From Timaviella obliquedivisa GSE-PSE-MK23-08B (GTDB taxonomy: Bacteria > Cyanobacteriota > Cyanobacteriia > Elainellales > Elainellaceae), in the NCBI GenBank assembly GCA_019358855.1, contig JAHHII010000002.1:60690-124689 (forward strand): a stretch of DNA of 64,000 nucleotides, read 5' to 3'. The position numbers and the translations under genes are program-made. The notes beneath the pieces are model-generated. The model made no database searches, was not told the origin of the DNA, and was given only the letters and a program-made list of their open reading frames with translations. Of this stretch, positions 25,929-34,629 are shown in pieces; positions within the stretch are counted from its first letter, which is position 1, and each line of letters starts with the position of its first letter.

Positions 25929-27119
25929 TTACCGCAATGCGCTGCCTAAAATAGTTTTAGCGATCGCCCCCGTTACTTCTTCAGGTCGTTCAGTCTTCAA
26001 TTGTTCGTACCACTGTTGAGTAATCTGCCAATCTTTTCCATGAATTTGATCGGCTCTTTTCCGTGCCTTCAGAACTAAATCCTTCGTTCTTTGCTTACGT
26101 TCTAGTTCATACCGCTTCAATGCATCTTCCACGCTCAAATTTGTGGTTATTAAGTACCGAACCAGCACATTCACATCTTCCATTGCCTGACAGCCTCCTT
26201 GTCCCAAGTCAGGCGTTGTCCCATGTCCAGAGTCTCCTAATAGTGCCACCTTTCCTCGTACTAAGCCCTGAAGCGGCTCAATGTCGTGAATTGGAATGCG
26301 GTTCGTTTGCCAAGGATTTAATTGCTGAATCAATGCTTGAACGGGGTCGCACCAGCCCAGAAAAAACTGCGTTAATTCTGCCACAAATTGATCCGCCGTA
26401 ACAGGCTCTCCTAGCGGTAAGGGAACATCTAGAAAGAAATAAAAGCGACCCTCCGATACAGGCATCATCGAAACTCTTTTTCCCTCCCCGACGTAGATCG
26501 TCCAGGTATCTGAAGACCTACTGTCTAGAGATTCATAATTTGGTGGTGCTAAATCCTCGCTAGCAGTCACCAGTCCATTCCAGTTGACATATCCTGCATA
26601 TCGGGGCTGCACCTCTTGCCCCACCACATATTGCCGCAACCGCGATCGCAATCCATCCGCCGCAATCAAAACATCTCCCGTCGTCCGATGTCCATCCTCA
26701 AAAATTGCCGTCACGCTCTCTTCAGATTCTTCTACCCCCACGCACCGAGCATTCAGCCGCACTTTACCTGGAAATGCATTCAGCAACATCTGCTGCAAAT
26801 CCGTGCGCGCTACTGGATAAGGTCGCTGTCCGACTTCATCAATTAACGGCTGAATAGGAATATTATTAAGCAGTTCTCCACTCAACGATCGATATTGCAT
26901 CCGATTCATTTGTCCGCCAATTTTAGCGATCGCTTTCCCTAATCCCAGGCTGTTCAAGACTTTCACCCCATTCGACCACAGTGAAATCCCCGCCCCTGCC
27001 GGACGTAGCTCACTGACGCGATCGTAAATTTCTACCTGATACCCTGCCCGGTGAAGCGCCACCCCAGCCGTCAATCCGCCAATTCCAGCCCCGATGACGA
27101 TCGCCTTCAAATTTTCCAT
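25929..27119 (-). CDS. hpxO: FAD-dependent urate hydroxylase, HpxO-like
   Basis: A 396-residue class A flavin monooxygenase. It has GAGIGGLTAGVAL (about 9-21), YAGYVNWNGLV, GEGKRVSMMPVSEGRFYFF and the second FAD motif LLGDSGHGTTPDLGQGGCQA. The whole chain resembles Klebsiella HpxO as recalled, which oxidises urate to 5-hydroxyisourate. The neighbouring uraD supports that substrate. ATG 27119 is chosen (MENLKAIVIGAG); the frame continues to 27170 without homology. Salicylate-hydroxylase-like enzymes are the alternative, less likely. Confidence 0.88.
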   Translation of the reverse strand: MENLKAIVIGAGIGGLTAGVALHRAGYQVEIYDRVSELRPAGAGISLWSNGVKVLNSLGLGKAIAKIGGQMNRMQYRSLSGELLNNIPIQPLIDEVGQRPYPVARTDLQQMLLNAFPGKVRLNARCVGVEESEESVTAIFEDGHRTTGDVLIAADGLRSRLRQYVVGQEVQPRYAGYVNWNGLVTASEDLAPPNYESLDSRSSDTWTIYVGEGKRVSMMPVSEGRFYFFLDVPLPLGEPVTADQFVAELTQFFLGWCDPVQALIQQLNPWQTNRIPIHDIEPLQGLVRGKVALLGDSGHGTTPDLGQGGCQAMEDVNVLVRYLITTNLSVEDALKRYELERKQRTKDLVLKARKRADQIHGKDWQITQQWYEQLKTERPEEVTGAIAKTILGSALR

Positions 27120-27264
27120 GCTTCTTCCTCTAATTCTTAGCCCTATTAATATCACTCTCCTGGCAACCAATTTGTTTTACAAGAACTGACTAAGACTGAC
27201 TAAGACAGAAAGTTGCGCAGAGAGGGTAAAATCCCATTTAAATCCCCTGGAAGAAATTGATTCA

Positions 27265-27909
27265 TTGACCGTGCCCAAACCGTCCCACGCTTCAGATCCG
27301 CTGCTATGGGTTCCTTATCAAACAGTGTGCAATCATGCAAAAATTGGGGATGTCATTACCTTCTCAGGCACTGATTTCCCTTCAGAAATCGTTAAAATTG
27401 CCACTCAGTCCATTTATGTCCATGTGGCGATCGTTCATTCAGTAGATACCCAAGCCCCATCTGAAAATACCATTCTCATTGCCGAATCTCATATCGATCG
27501 CAGCTTACCGAGCGTCGGTACAGGAAAGCAAGCCTTGAGTGTGCAATTTCAATGGTTATTTAACCGTCTTGCCCAATACCCGGGGCAGGCTTGGTGGGTA
27601 CCCCTCAAAACTCCCCTGACCCTCGGAGGCATCGCTAGGCTGCAAGTTTGGCTCCAAACCATTGAAAGCCAAGAAACTCCCTACGACTTTATTCAAGCGA
27701 TCGGCGCAGGTCTGGCTCAGGTCGAATTGATAAAATTAAACAATAATCCCGACTTTTCTGCTCTATTTTGCTCAGAACTCGTTACCCGCGCCCTCCAAAT
27801 GGCAGGAGCGATCGACGAAACCCTCAACCCTTCAGAACAAACCGCTGCCGATGTCATGCAGTTTCCTTGCTTTAAGAAACCGCTGCTAATTCAGAGAGAA
27901 TTATGTTGA
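27265..27909 (+). CDS. Permuted papain-like (YiiX/YebB-type) amidase
   Basis: A 214-residue protein of the NlpC/P60-related permuted papain fold. GDVITFSG (about 28-35), the His in YVHVAIVHS (about 52-60) and the Cys in LFCSELVTRALQMAG (about 171-185) form the expected order His then Cys. Such enzymes cleave amide or ester bonds in cell-wall peptides or lipids; the substrate is unknown. The start is TTG 27265 or GTG 27271; no in-frame ATG precedes the fold. The next gene overlaps its end by 7 bp. Confidence 0.75.
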   Translation: MTVPKPSHASDPLLWVPYQTVCNHAKIGDVITFSGTDFPSEIVKIATQSIYVHVAIVHSVDTQAPSENTILIAESHIDRSLPSVGTGKQALSVQFQWLFNRLAQYPGQAWWVPLKTPLTLGGIARLQVWLQTIESQETPYDFIQAIGAGLAQVELIKLNNNPDFSALFCSELVTRALQMAGAIDETLNPSEQTAADVMQFPCFKKPLLIQRELC

Positions 27910-28235
27910 GAACTGCTGCCCTCTTCCTACCCCTTGTCCTCTCCATCCTGCTTTCCCTACCCACGGCTGCCGCTTCTTGTCGGACTTTTAATCAGCACAC
28001 TGTCAACCAGCACACCGTCTGTATCTTAGACATTCAACGCAGCGCCAAAAACTACTGGCAATATCGCGCCTCTATTAGTATTGATGGCATCACAAAACCC
28101 CCAGAATTTTACAACTGTCGCGATCGCAATATTCTTCAGCAAGACGGAACCCGCATCCAATTTGAGCCTAATAGCATCGGCAGTTTCATCTGTCGCCTCT
28201 ACAAACCCCTTCCCCAATCCGCCACACCCTTCTAA
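27903..28235 (+). CDS. Small secreted protein
   Basis: A 110-residue protein with a clear signal peptide (LRTAALFLPLVLSILLSLPTAAA) and a mature part of about 85 residues with four cysteines (CRTF, CILD, CRDR, CRLY) that could form two disulfides. A short duplication, NQHTVNQHTV, is seen near residues 30-39. It overlaps the amidase gene by 7 bp, so the two are co-translated. No family recognised. Confidence 0.7.
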   Translation: MLRTAALFLPLVLSILLSLPTAAASCRTFNQHTVNQHTVCILDIQRSAKNYWQYRASISIDGITKPPEFYNCRDRNILQQDGTRIQFEPNSIGSFICRLYKPLPQSATPF

Positions 28236-28262
28236 AGTGAAGAAAGAAATTGAGGGAAACAC

Positions 28263-28862
28263 ATGACTTCATGGCGCGATCGCTTCAATCCTATGCTTGG
28301 CAAAACTCGGTTTGTCGTTTGCCGCATCATGCTCCATCTCTCTGGACAAGAAGTTGCCCCTCTACTGGGCGCATTTAACCTCGTTGCCCAACAAGCTGTT
28401 GATAGTGACGGTGATTTAGAAATTTTAGGAGAAGGGCTCATCGAGATCTGTCAAACGTTATTACAAAATGATGTCTACTGGCGATCGGCAGCCAACGAAG
28501 GCGATGTTTTTTTTGATGAAGGAGAAGCTGGAGATTACGTCAACGAACTCTTCACCGACTCTGCCCAGCGATACAACAGCGGCACCCTAGGCGCAACAAA
28601 TCTATCCGAAGAGCCATTAACTTTACCCGCGACTGAGAATATCGTCGTTATGGTGGCGATCGCCTGCGAAGGCGAAGCTCCCGAACTTGAAACCGACCTT
28701 GCCGACCTCAGCGCCCTCAAATCTGCTCTCAAAGCCTTAATTAACTTGCACTATCAAAATCGTCTTCGCGCGATTCAAGTTCACTTCTCGCCTGCCCAAT
28801 TTGGCGACGAACTCACCTCCGAACAGCTTATCCTCAATTTCCCTGAACTGATTCCCCTATAG
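28263..28862 (+). CDS. DUF1517-like protein
   Basis: A 199-residue soluble protein resembling the DUF1517 family found in cyanobacteria and plastids: helices around a dimer-type core (VAQQAVDSDGDLEILGEGL) and a strand region (ENIVVMVAIACEG). Short of the usual N-terminal membrane part. It has GAGGGAAAC before ATG 28263 and follows the secreted-protein gene by 27 bp, so a three-gene operon is likely. Function unknown. Confidence 0.6.
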   Translation: MTSWRDRFNPMLGKTRFVVCRIMLHLSGQEVAPLLGAFNLVAQQAVDSDGDLEILGEGLIEICQTLLQNDVYWRSAANEGDVFFDEGEAGDYVNELFTDSAQRYNSGTLGATNLSEEPLTLPATENIVVMVAIACEGEAPELETDLADLSALKSALKALINLHYQNRLRAIQVHFSPAQFGDELTSEQLILNFPELIPL

Positions 28863-28977
28863 CTTTCACCTAACTCGCATCGGTTTCCTACCCTTATCCA
28901 TCGGTTCTTTCCCCTTGTTTAACCCTTCCCGATATCAAATAATGGAAAATGTCATCCCCTCATCTCTGTGCCACATC

Positions 28978-29832
28978 ATGGCTACTTTACGCCGGGCAAT
29001 TGCCTTCTCAATGGTCATTCTCTTAGGAGTAGTAACTACTTCCTGTGGTTCTCCATCAGTGGATGCTTCAGCCAATAATACACCTGCAACTCAACAACAG
29101 ACTGCTTCTCAAAACACCCGCATCACCGATGGGAAATATCCGATTCAGCAAGCAAATTATGACGATGGTACAGGTGAGTATCAACTAGCCCTGCTGAACA
29201 CTGTCCCTGGTCAACCTGCTATTTTCAAAACCGATAATCTTCAGATGGCGCGCCTAACGGATGAAGAAGTAATGCAAAAGACAGGCAACTATCTCAAAGT
29301 AGAGAACGGTCAACCTTCCCTTCATATCGCCGAAGACTTCAAAATTGAATATGTCCACAACGTCACCGAAACCGTTGCAGATCCTCAAACTGGGCAACCT
29401 CAAACTGTCGTCGTTCGTCAAGAATCAAACTTCTGGGCTCCTTTTGCTGGCGCTGTGGCGGGGCAGGCTGTAGGCAGTCTTTTGTTTAGACCTCAATATT
29501 ATTTCCCACCTGTTTACCAACCCGGTGGGATCTTGAGGGGTCATGGTGGCTATGGCAGAACTTACGATCAGGCTGCCTCTAACTACAGAACGCGCTACCA
29601 AGCTCCTCCGGCTGAAGTTAAAAATCGCCAGGTCTTTCGTTCAACTGGAAGAGTACGATCGCCCCAAACAACGACTCGTCCTCGCACTCCCACCACTCAA
29701 CCCCGCTCTAGTGGTTCAGGCTTTGGCTCTAACACATTGCGTCAAAGAAACTCTAATCCCCAGTATCAACAAAGAAAGCCAAGCTTTGGAAGTAGCGGAG
29801 TTCGTCGCTCTGCACCCAGACGGCGACGCTAA
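28978..29832 (+). CDS. Lipoprotein with basic, Pro/Ser/Arg-rich tail
   Basis: A 284-residue protein. The signal peptide (RRAIAFSMVILLGVVTTSCGS) ends in a lipobox-like TTSC, so Cys is the likely lipid site. ATG 28978 is preferred because it gives a compact signal; in-frame starts at 28915 and 28942 add residues in front of it. After a globular part (about 40-170) comes a hydrophobic glycine-alanine stretch (FWAPFAGAVAGQAVGSLLF) and a basic low-complexity tail with TRPRTPTTQPRSSGSGFG. No enzyme motif. A terminator follows. Confidence 0.68.
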   Translation: MATLRRAIAFSMVILLGVVTTSCGSPSVDASANNTPATQQQTASQNTRITDGKYPIQQANYDDGTGEYQLALLNTVPGQPAIFKTDNLQMARLTDEEVMQKTGNYLKVENGQPSLHIAEDFKIEYVHNVTETVADPQTGQPQTVVVRQESNFWAPFAGAVAGQAVGSLLFRPQYYFPPVYQPGGILRGHGGYGRTYDQAASNYRTRYQAPPAEVKNRQVFRSTGRVRSPQTTTRPRTPTTQPRSSGSGFGSNTLRQRNSNPQYQQRKPSFGSSGVRRSAPRRRR

Positions 29833-29857
29833 TTCATTGATTCAGTAATCTAGTAAT

Positions 29858-29897
29858 AAAAAAAGAGGAGAAGCCTAAAAACTTCCCCTCTTTTTTT
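29858..29897. terminator. Bidirectional terminator
   Basis: AAAAAAAGAGGAGAAG (29858-29873) pairs, with one mismatch, with CTTCCCCTCTTTTTTT (29882-29897). It separates the convergent lipoprotein and ssb genes and ends in T-runs on both strands. Confidence 0.85.
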
Positions 29898-29937
29898 AAT
29901 GAATAATTTTAATGAATAATTTTAGTCAATGCTGATT

Positions 29938-30336
29938 TTAGGCGATCGCCACAACCTGTTCCTTCTCTGCGACTTCCATCCCCTCATCCTCTGCTCCATC
30001 CTTCACAATATCCAAATCTACATCCAAAACTGTCATCTTCAATCCCGCTCTTGGCACATTCCCATTTGCTGAAATATAAGGATCTGGCTCCACCTTCCCC
30101 GTACAAATAATCAAAGACCCCTTCTTCAAATAAGGCAGCGTCCGCCAAGCTGCCGACTTTTCCCAAATCGTCAATGCAACCGTAAACGACTCCTCCCGGT
30201 TGCGTGGTTTCTGCACGTACAACGTCGCCTCCGCCACGGTCGCTGGTTCTCCGCTTTTTAACGCGATCGTCTTAATCTCAGCATCCGCCGCCAGGTTACC
30301 ACTGACAATCCACTTGTTCAACCCGTTACTTGCCAT
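29938..30336 (-). CDS. Single-stranded DNA-binding protein
   Basis: A 132-residue OB-fold protein of the SSB type: LNKWIVSGNLAADAEIKT at the start, FTVALTIWEKSAAW in the middle, and KKGSLIICTGKVEPDPYIS later, matching the SSB strand order. The C-terminal tail is acidic but ends VVAIA rather than the DDDIPF tip of the main replicative SSB, so this is probably an accessory SSB. ATG 30336 is chosen over the TTG one codon earlier. Confidence 0.85.
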   Translation of the reverse strand: MASNGLNKWIVSGNLAADAEIKTIALKSGEPATVAEATLYVQKPRNREESFTVALTIWEKSAAWRTLPYLKKGSLIICTGKVEPDPYISANGNVPRAGLKMTVLDVDLDIVKDGAEDEGMEVAEKEQVVAIA

Positions 30337-30915
30337 CAAAAACTCCTAGAATTAGGTTTCTGTTAGAGTTCCCGGAAATATAAAGCACATCACCGTCTGG
30401 TATCTAGCCAAGCCTGTAAGCACTCCCATCATCTGTTCGATTCTGTTGATAGAGAATGCCGTTATTAAACTAATGGCGAACTTGATTGCCCACTATCACC
30501 CAGTTCAAAAGCCTTCAGTGGTCTTCGCTGCTACTAGGTCGGCTTAGCTTCAAACTCATGTTCTTAACTCAGTACGCAAATAAACTTACGGAGCTTTCAT
30601 GGGGTTTTTACAGAGGCGATCGTTTATTTACTCTGCCTTTACAGCCTCTCTTCATACTTCTTGTTACTCTCGCTATAGGGCATCAAATTCAGGTGTATCC
30701 AAAAAACAGAAACAGACAAGAATAAGGGTGTAAATTTTGATCACCGAAGCGTTCAGCTACTTTCTAAGTTTTTGTCATAGGATTTCATAGCGACTGCTTG
30801 CCTAACGGTGACGTGCAACTGCACCTTCCAAGACAAATAAAATAAGTTCCTGGTTGAGTTGATGACAGAGCTAATTCAACGGTAAACACTGAATTGCGAG
30901 CTAAGAGGTAATGGC
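30337..30915. other. 579-bp non-coding gap before the nucleotide-sugar cluster
   Basis: Only short open frames without protein-like composition occur here, and no tRNA or clear hairpin was found. It must hold the promoter of the cluster starting at 30916 and that of ssb. A GAGGT site 5 bases before ATG 30916 is the only signal I can name. Confidence 0.5.
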
Positions 30916-31689
30916 ATGAAAGCAGTGATATTGGCGGGTGGACTGGGTACAAGACTGAGCGAAGAAACCGCCATCAAGCCCAAGCCCATGGTTGAAATAG
31001 GCGGGCAGCCTATCCTTTGGCACATTATGAAAAGCTACTCCCATCATGGAATCAACGATTTCGTGATTTGTTGCGGCTACAAAGGCTATGTCATTAAAGA
31101 GTATTTTGCCAATTACTTTCTACGGATGTCAGATGTCACATTTGACATGTGCTCTAACCAAATGAATGTCCATTCTGGATACGCCGAGCCTTGGCGAGTC
31201 ACCTTGGTAGATACTGGCGAAAACACTATGACGGGTGGACGCTTAAAGCGCGTGCGAGAGCACGTTGGGAACGAAACTTTTTGCTTCACTTACGGAGACG
31301 GGGTAAGCAACGTTAACATTACCGAACTGATTGAGTTTCACAAAGATCAAGAGAGCTTGGCAACCTTAACTGCTGTGCAGCCCGAAGGACGATTCGGAGC
31401 AATTTCTTTAGGACAAGAACAAACCAGAATCTCTCAGTTCCATGAAAAGCCAGAAGGAGATGGCGCGTGGATCAACGGCGGCTACTTTGTGCTGGAGCCA
31501 CACGTGATTGACTATATTGCCGATGATGCAGTGATGTGGGAACATGACCCGCTGAAAAAGCTAGCTCATGACGGGCAACTCTCTGCTTACAAGCACAGCG
31601 GTTTCTGGCAACCGATGGACACACTCAAGGATAAAAATTATCTCGAAAAGCTTTGGAAAGATGACAAGGCTCCCTGGAAAGTTTGGTAA
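30916..31689 (+). CDS. rfbF: Glucose-1-phosphate cytidylyltransferase
   Basis: Makes CDP-glucose from glucose-1-phosphate and CTP; 257 residues, as in RfbF/DdhA. The nucleotidyltransferase motif [18 protein letters not shown] (8-25), YGDGVSNV (metal-binding Asp) and [17 protein letters not shown] are typical, and the [19 protein letters not shown] end is diagnostic. It opens a five-gene block at 30916-35946. CDP-glucose 4,6-dehydratase, the usual next enzyme, is not obvious here. Confidence 0.95.
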   Translation: MKAVILAGGLGTRLSEETAIKPKPMVEIGGQPILWHIMKSYSHHGINDFVICCGYKGYVIKEYFANYFLRMSDVTFDMCSNQMNVHSGYAEPWRVTLVDTGENTMTGGRLKRVREHVGNETFCFTYGDGVSNVNITELIEFHKDQESLATLTAVQPEGRFGAISLGQEQTRISQFHEKPEGDGAWINGGYFVLEPHVIDYIADDAVMWEHDPLKKLAHDGQLSAYKHSGFWQPMDTLKDKNYLEKLWKDDKAPWKVW

Positions 31690-31784
31690 TTAGAAAAGCT
31701 TAGTCAGTTTGTTAAGTCGCCATTAATAAGTTGTGTCTATATCTTTACAAGTTCAGTTAGTTGTTATTCAAATAACAAGGGCAA

Positions 31785-33008
31785 ATGGAGTCTATGTATG
31801 ATTTTGCGGTAATTGGTGGAGGTATCGTGGGTCTTTCCACAGCAATGACGTTGGGGCGGCAATATCCCAGCGCCAAGATCCTAGTGCTGGAGAAAGAGAG
31901 CCGTTGGGCATTTCATCAAACAGGAAACAATAGTGGTGTCATTCATTCTGGAATCTATTACAAGCCGGGTAGCTACAAGGCTAAGTTTTGTCGGAATGGC
32001 GCTCAGTCGATGGTGGACTTTTGCCGATCGCACAATATCCCTCACGAAGTTTGCGGCAAGGTAATTATTGCCACTCAGGAAAAAGAGCTACCTCAGTTAG
32101 AAACCCTTTACCAACGAGGTTTAGAAAACGGCTTAGAAGTTTTCCGGTTAACAAAGGAAGAAGTTTTAGAATACGAACCCCACGTAGACTGCATTGCTGG
32201 GGTGAGAGTTGTTTCAACGGGTATTGCTGACTACAAGCAAGTTTGTCAAAAATACGCGGAGTTGGCTGGAGCACAAGGGGCTGAATTGCGACTCAACACG
32301 CGGGTTAACCGGATGGTAGAAACTGGTTCAGGACGGGTGTTAGAAACTAATCAGGGCAGTTTTGAAGCGCGGTATGTAATCAACTGCGCGGGGTTACAAA
32401 GCGATCGCGTTGCCAAAATGGGCAATGTTGATCCGCAAGCCAAAATTGTGCCGTTCCGGGGCGAATACTACGAACTGACTCCTGCCAAACGGCATTTAGT
32501 CAAAGGGCTAATTTATCCAGTGCCCAACCCTGACTTCCCCTTTCTAGGCGTTCACTTTACCCGCATGATTGATGGCAGCGTCCATGCAGGCCCTAACGCC
32601 GTCTTGAGCTTGAAGCGAGAAGGGTACAAAAAGACTGATTTTGACCTGCGAGATTTTGCTGAAGTTATGACCTTCCCTGGTTTCTGGAAGCTGGCGGCAA
32701 AACATGCCGACGAAGGCATCCAAGAAATTATTCGTTCTTTCAGTAAGGCGGCATTTGTGCGCAGTCTGCAACGACTGATTCCAGAAGTGCAGATGGAAGA
32801 CGTAGTTCCTACCCATGCGGGAGTCAGGGCACAAGCGCTGATGAATGACGGCAAGCTAGTTGATGACTTTTTAATCATTGACGGTGAAAACTCAATGCAC
32901 GTCTGTAATGCGCCTTCTCCGGCGGCAACCTCTTCTTTAGAAATTGGCAAAGCGATCGTCGATCGCATTCCTGAACAGCAGCATTTACGTGCTGCCATTA
33001 ATGCCTAG
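31785..33008 (+). CDS. lhgO: L-2-hydroxyglutarate oxidase-like FAD enzyme
   Basis: A 407-residue DAO-family flavoprotein. The dinucleotide motif FAVIGGGIVGLSTA (about 7-20), the substrate-side NNSGVIHSGIYY (about 47-58) and the Arg/His-containing HAGPNAVLSLKREGY region match LhgO/YgaF. Known members oxidise L-2-hydroxyglutarate to 2-oxoglutarate. Its place inside a nucleotide-sugar cluster is odd and suggests a 2-hydroxy acid or sugar acid as substrate here; that is inference. A second ATG three codons in (31794) could also be used. Confidence 0.85.
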   Translation: MESMYDFAVIGGGIVGLSTAMTLGRQYPSAKILVLEKESRWAFHQTGNNSGVIHSGIYYKPGSYKAKFCRNGAQSMVDFCRSHNIPHEVCGKVIIATQEKELPQLETLYQRGLENGLEVFRLTKEEVLEYEPHVDCIAGVRVVSTGIADYKQVCQKYAELAGAQGAELRLNTRVNRMVETGSGRVLETNQGSFEARYVINCAGLQSDRVAKMGNVDPQAKIVPFRGEYYELTPAKRHLVKGLIYPVPNPDFPFLGVHFTRMIDGSVHAGPNAVLSLKREGYKKTDFDLRDFAEVMTFPGFWKLAAKHADEGIQEIIRSFSKAAFVRSLQRLIPEVQMEDVVPTHAGVRAQALMNDGKLVDDFLIIDGENSMHVCNAPSPAATSSLEIGKAIVDRIPEQQHLRAAINA

Positions 33009-33048
33009 TTCAAGGCAATATCAACAATTCAATTCAGCAGGATTTCCT

Positions 33049-34077
33049 ATGAAAGTTCTCGTTACAGGTACAGAAGGTTATTTAGGATCATTGTTCGCGC
33101 CGATTTTAATGGAGCGGGGACATGAAGTCACAGCAGTAGATACTGGATATTACAAGGTCGGTTGGCTGTATAACGGCACCGAGTTAACGGCAAAAACCCT
33201 TAACAAAGATATTCGCCACATTACCGTTGAGGATCTGGCAGGAATTGAGGCGATCGTCCACATGGCGGAGCTTTCCAACGATCCTACTGGACAACTTTCA
33301 CCCACCATTACCTACGACATTAACCACAAAGGTTCAGTTCGTTTAGCCGAACTAGCAAAGCAAGCAGGCGTTCGGCGCTTTGTCTATATGTCCTCTTGCA
33401 GCGTCTATGGCGTTGCCTCTGACAGCGATGTTACTGAAGAAACAGGAGTTAATCCTCAAACGGCTTACGCTGAATGCAAAGCATTCGTCGAGCGCGACCT
33501 GAAGCCCATGGCAGACGACAATTTCTCGCCGACCTTTATGCGTAATGCCACTGCCTTTGGCGCTTCGCCTCGAATGCGGTTTGACATTGTGTTGAATAAT
33601 CTATCAGGACTCGCTTGGACTGAGAAAAAAATTAAAATGACCAGCGACGGCACTCCCTGGCGACCCTTAGTTCATGCGCTGGACATTGCTAAAGCGCTAG
33701 TTTGTGTACTGGAAGCACCCCGCGATATTATCCACAACCAGGTGTTTAACGTGGGTGACACGGCTAACAACTATCAGGTCAAGCAAATTGCCGAAATTGT
33801 AGCAGGCGTTTTCAAGGGTTGCGAACTCAGCTTTGGCGACAGCGGCTCTGATAACCGCAGCTACCGCGTTTCTTTTGAAAAAATCAACACTCAACTTCCT
33901 GGTTTTAAGTGCGAGTGGAATGCAGAACGCGGCGCACAGCAGTTATTTGATATCTTCTCTCAAATTGATATGACTCAAGAAGTCTTTCAGTCCCGTGGGT
34001 TTACGCGCTTGAAACAGCTTGAGTATTTGATTCGTACCCAACAAATTGACAAAGACTTCTTCTGGAGCCATAAATAA
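33049..34077 (+). CDS. NAD-dependent epimerase/dehydratase (extended SDR)
   Basis: A 342-residue extended short-chain dehydrogenase. It has the NAD motif TGTEGYLG (6-13), the Ser-containing MSSCSVYG (about 111-118) and the catalytic Tyr-x3-Lys in TAYAECKAFVERD (about 138-150). It is related to GalE and dTDP- or CDP-sugar modifying enzymes and could be the 4-epimerase, reductase or dehydratase of this pathway. ATG 33049 is chosen because AGGA lies 8 bases upstream and the fold begins at once; the frame extends back into lhgO. Its stop overlaps the next start by one base. Confidence 0.88.
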   Translation: MKVLVTGTEGYLGSLFAPILMERGHEVTAVDTGYYKVGWLYNGTELTAKTLNKDIRHITVEDLAGIEAIVHMAELSNDPTGQLSPTITYDINHKGSVRLAELAKQAGVRRFVYMSSCSVYGVASDSDVTEETGVNPQTAYAECKAFVERDLKPMADDNFSPTFMRNATAFGASPRMRFDIVLNNLSGLAWTEKKIKMTSDGTPWRPLVHALDIAKALVCVLEAPRDIIHNQVFNVGDTANNYQVKQIAEIVAGVFKGCELSFGDSGSDNRSYRVSFEKINTQLPGFKCEWNAERGAQQLFDIFSQIDMTQEVFQSRGFTRLKQLEYLIRTQQIDKDFFWSHK

Positions 34078-34625
34078 TGATTTTTACAGAAACCAAGCTC
34101 AAAGGCGCATTTATCCTCGATCTAGATCTACGGGCAGATAATCGGGGCGCGTTTGCTCGAACGTTCTGTGCCCAAGAATTTGCAGAGCATGGACTGAAGC
34201 CCACCGTGGCGCAGTGCAATTTGTCATACAACTACCTCGCTGGAACCCTGAGGGGAATGCATTATCAAATTGCGCCCGCCTGCGAAACAAAGCTAGTGAG
34301 ATGCACAAAAGGAGCAATTTACGATGTCATTATCGACATGCGCCCCGATTCCCCGACCTACATGGAGCATATTGGGGTTGAGTTAACAGCAGATAATCAT
34401 CGATCGCTCTATATTCCAGAACTGTTTGCCCATGGATATCAGGCGCTTACTGATGGGGCTGAGGTTGTTTATCAGGTAGGAGAATTTTACACGCCTGGCT
34501 ACGAGCGCGGCTTGCGCTACGATGACCCCACTTTTGGGATTGAGTGGCCTGTACCTGTCACCGTGATTTCCGAAAAAGATGCTGCCTGGGCATTGTTTGA
34601 AACCGTTTCTGTAGGAGTTTCGTAA
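34077..34625 (+). CDS. rfbC: dTDP-4-dehydrorhamnose 3,5-epimerase-like protein
   Basis: A 182-residue cupin-fold sugar epimerase. The catalytic base His62 (RGMHYQ), Lys72 (CETKLVR) and Tyr138 (GEFYTPGYERG) are present, plus AHGYQALTDGAEV. It overlaps the SDR gene by one base. Since rfbF makes CDP-glucose rather than dTDP-glucose, the substrate may be a CDP-4-keto-sugar, as with some 3,5-epimerases of dideoxy- and branched-sugar pathways. Confidence 0.88.
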   Translation: MIFTETKLKGAFILDLDLRADNRGAFARTFCAQEFAEHGLKPTVAQCNLSYNYLAGTLRGMHYQIAPACETKLVRCTKGAIYDVIIDMRPDSPTYMEHIGVELTADNHRSLYIPELFAHGYQALTDGAEVVYQVGEFYTPGYERGLRYDDPTFGIEWPVPVTVISEKDAAWALFETVSVGVS

Positions 34626-34629
34626 CGCC

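Noticed and set aside
30486..30725. 79-residue plus-strand frame before rfbF
   Set aside because: No ribosome site, no family pattern; a chance frame in non-coding DNA.
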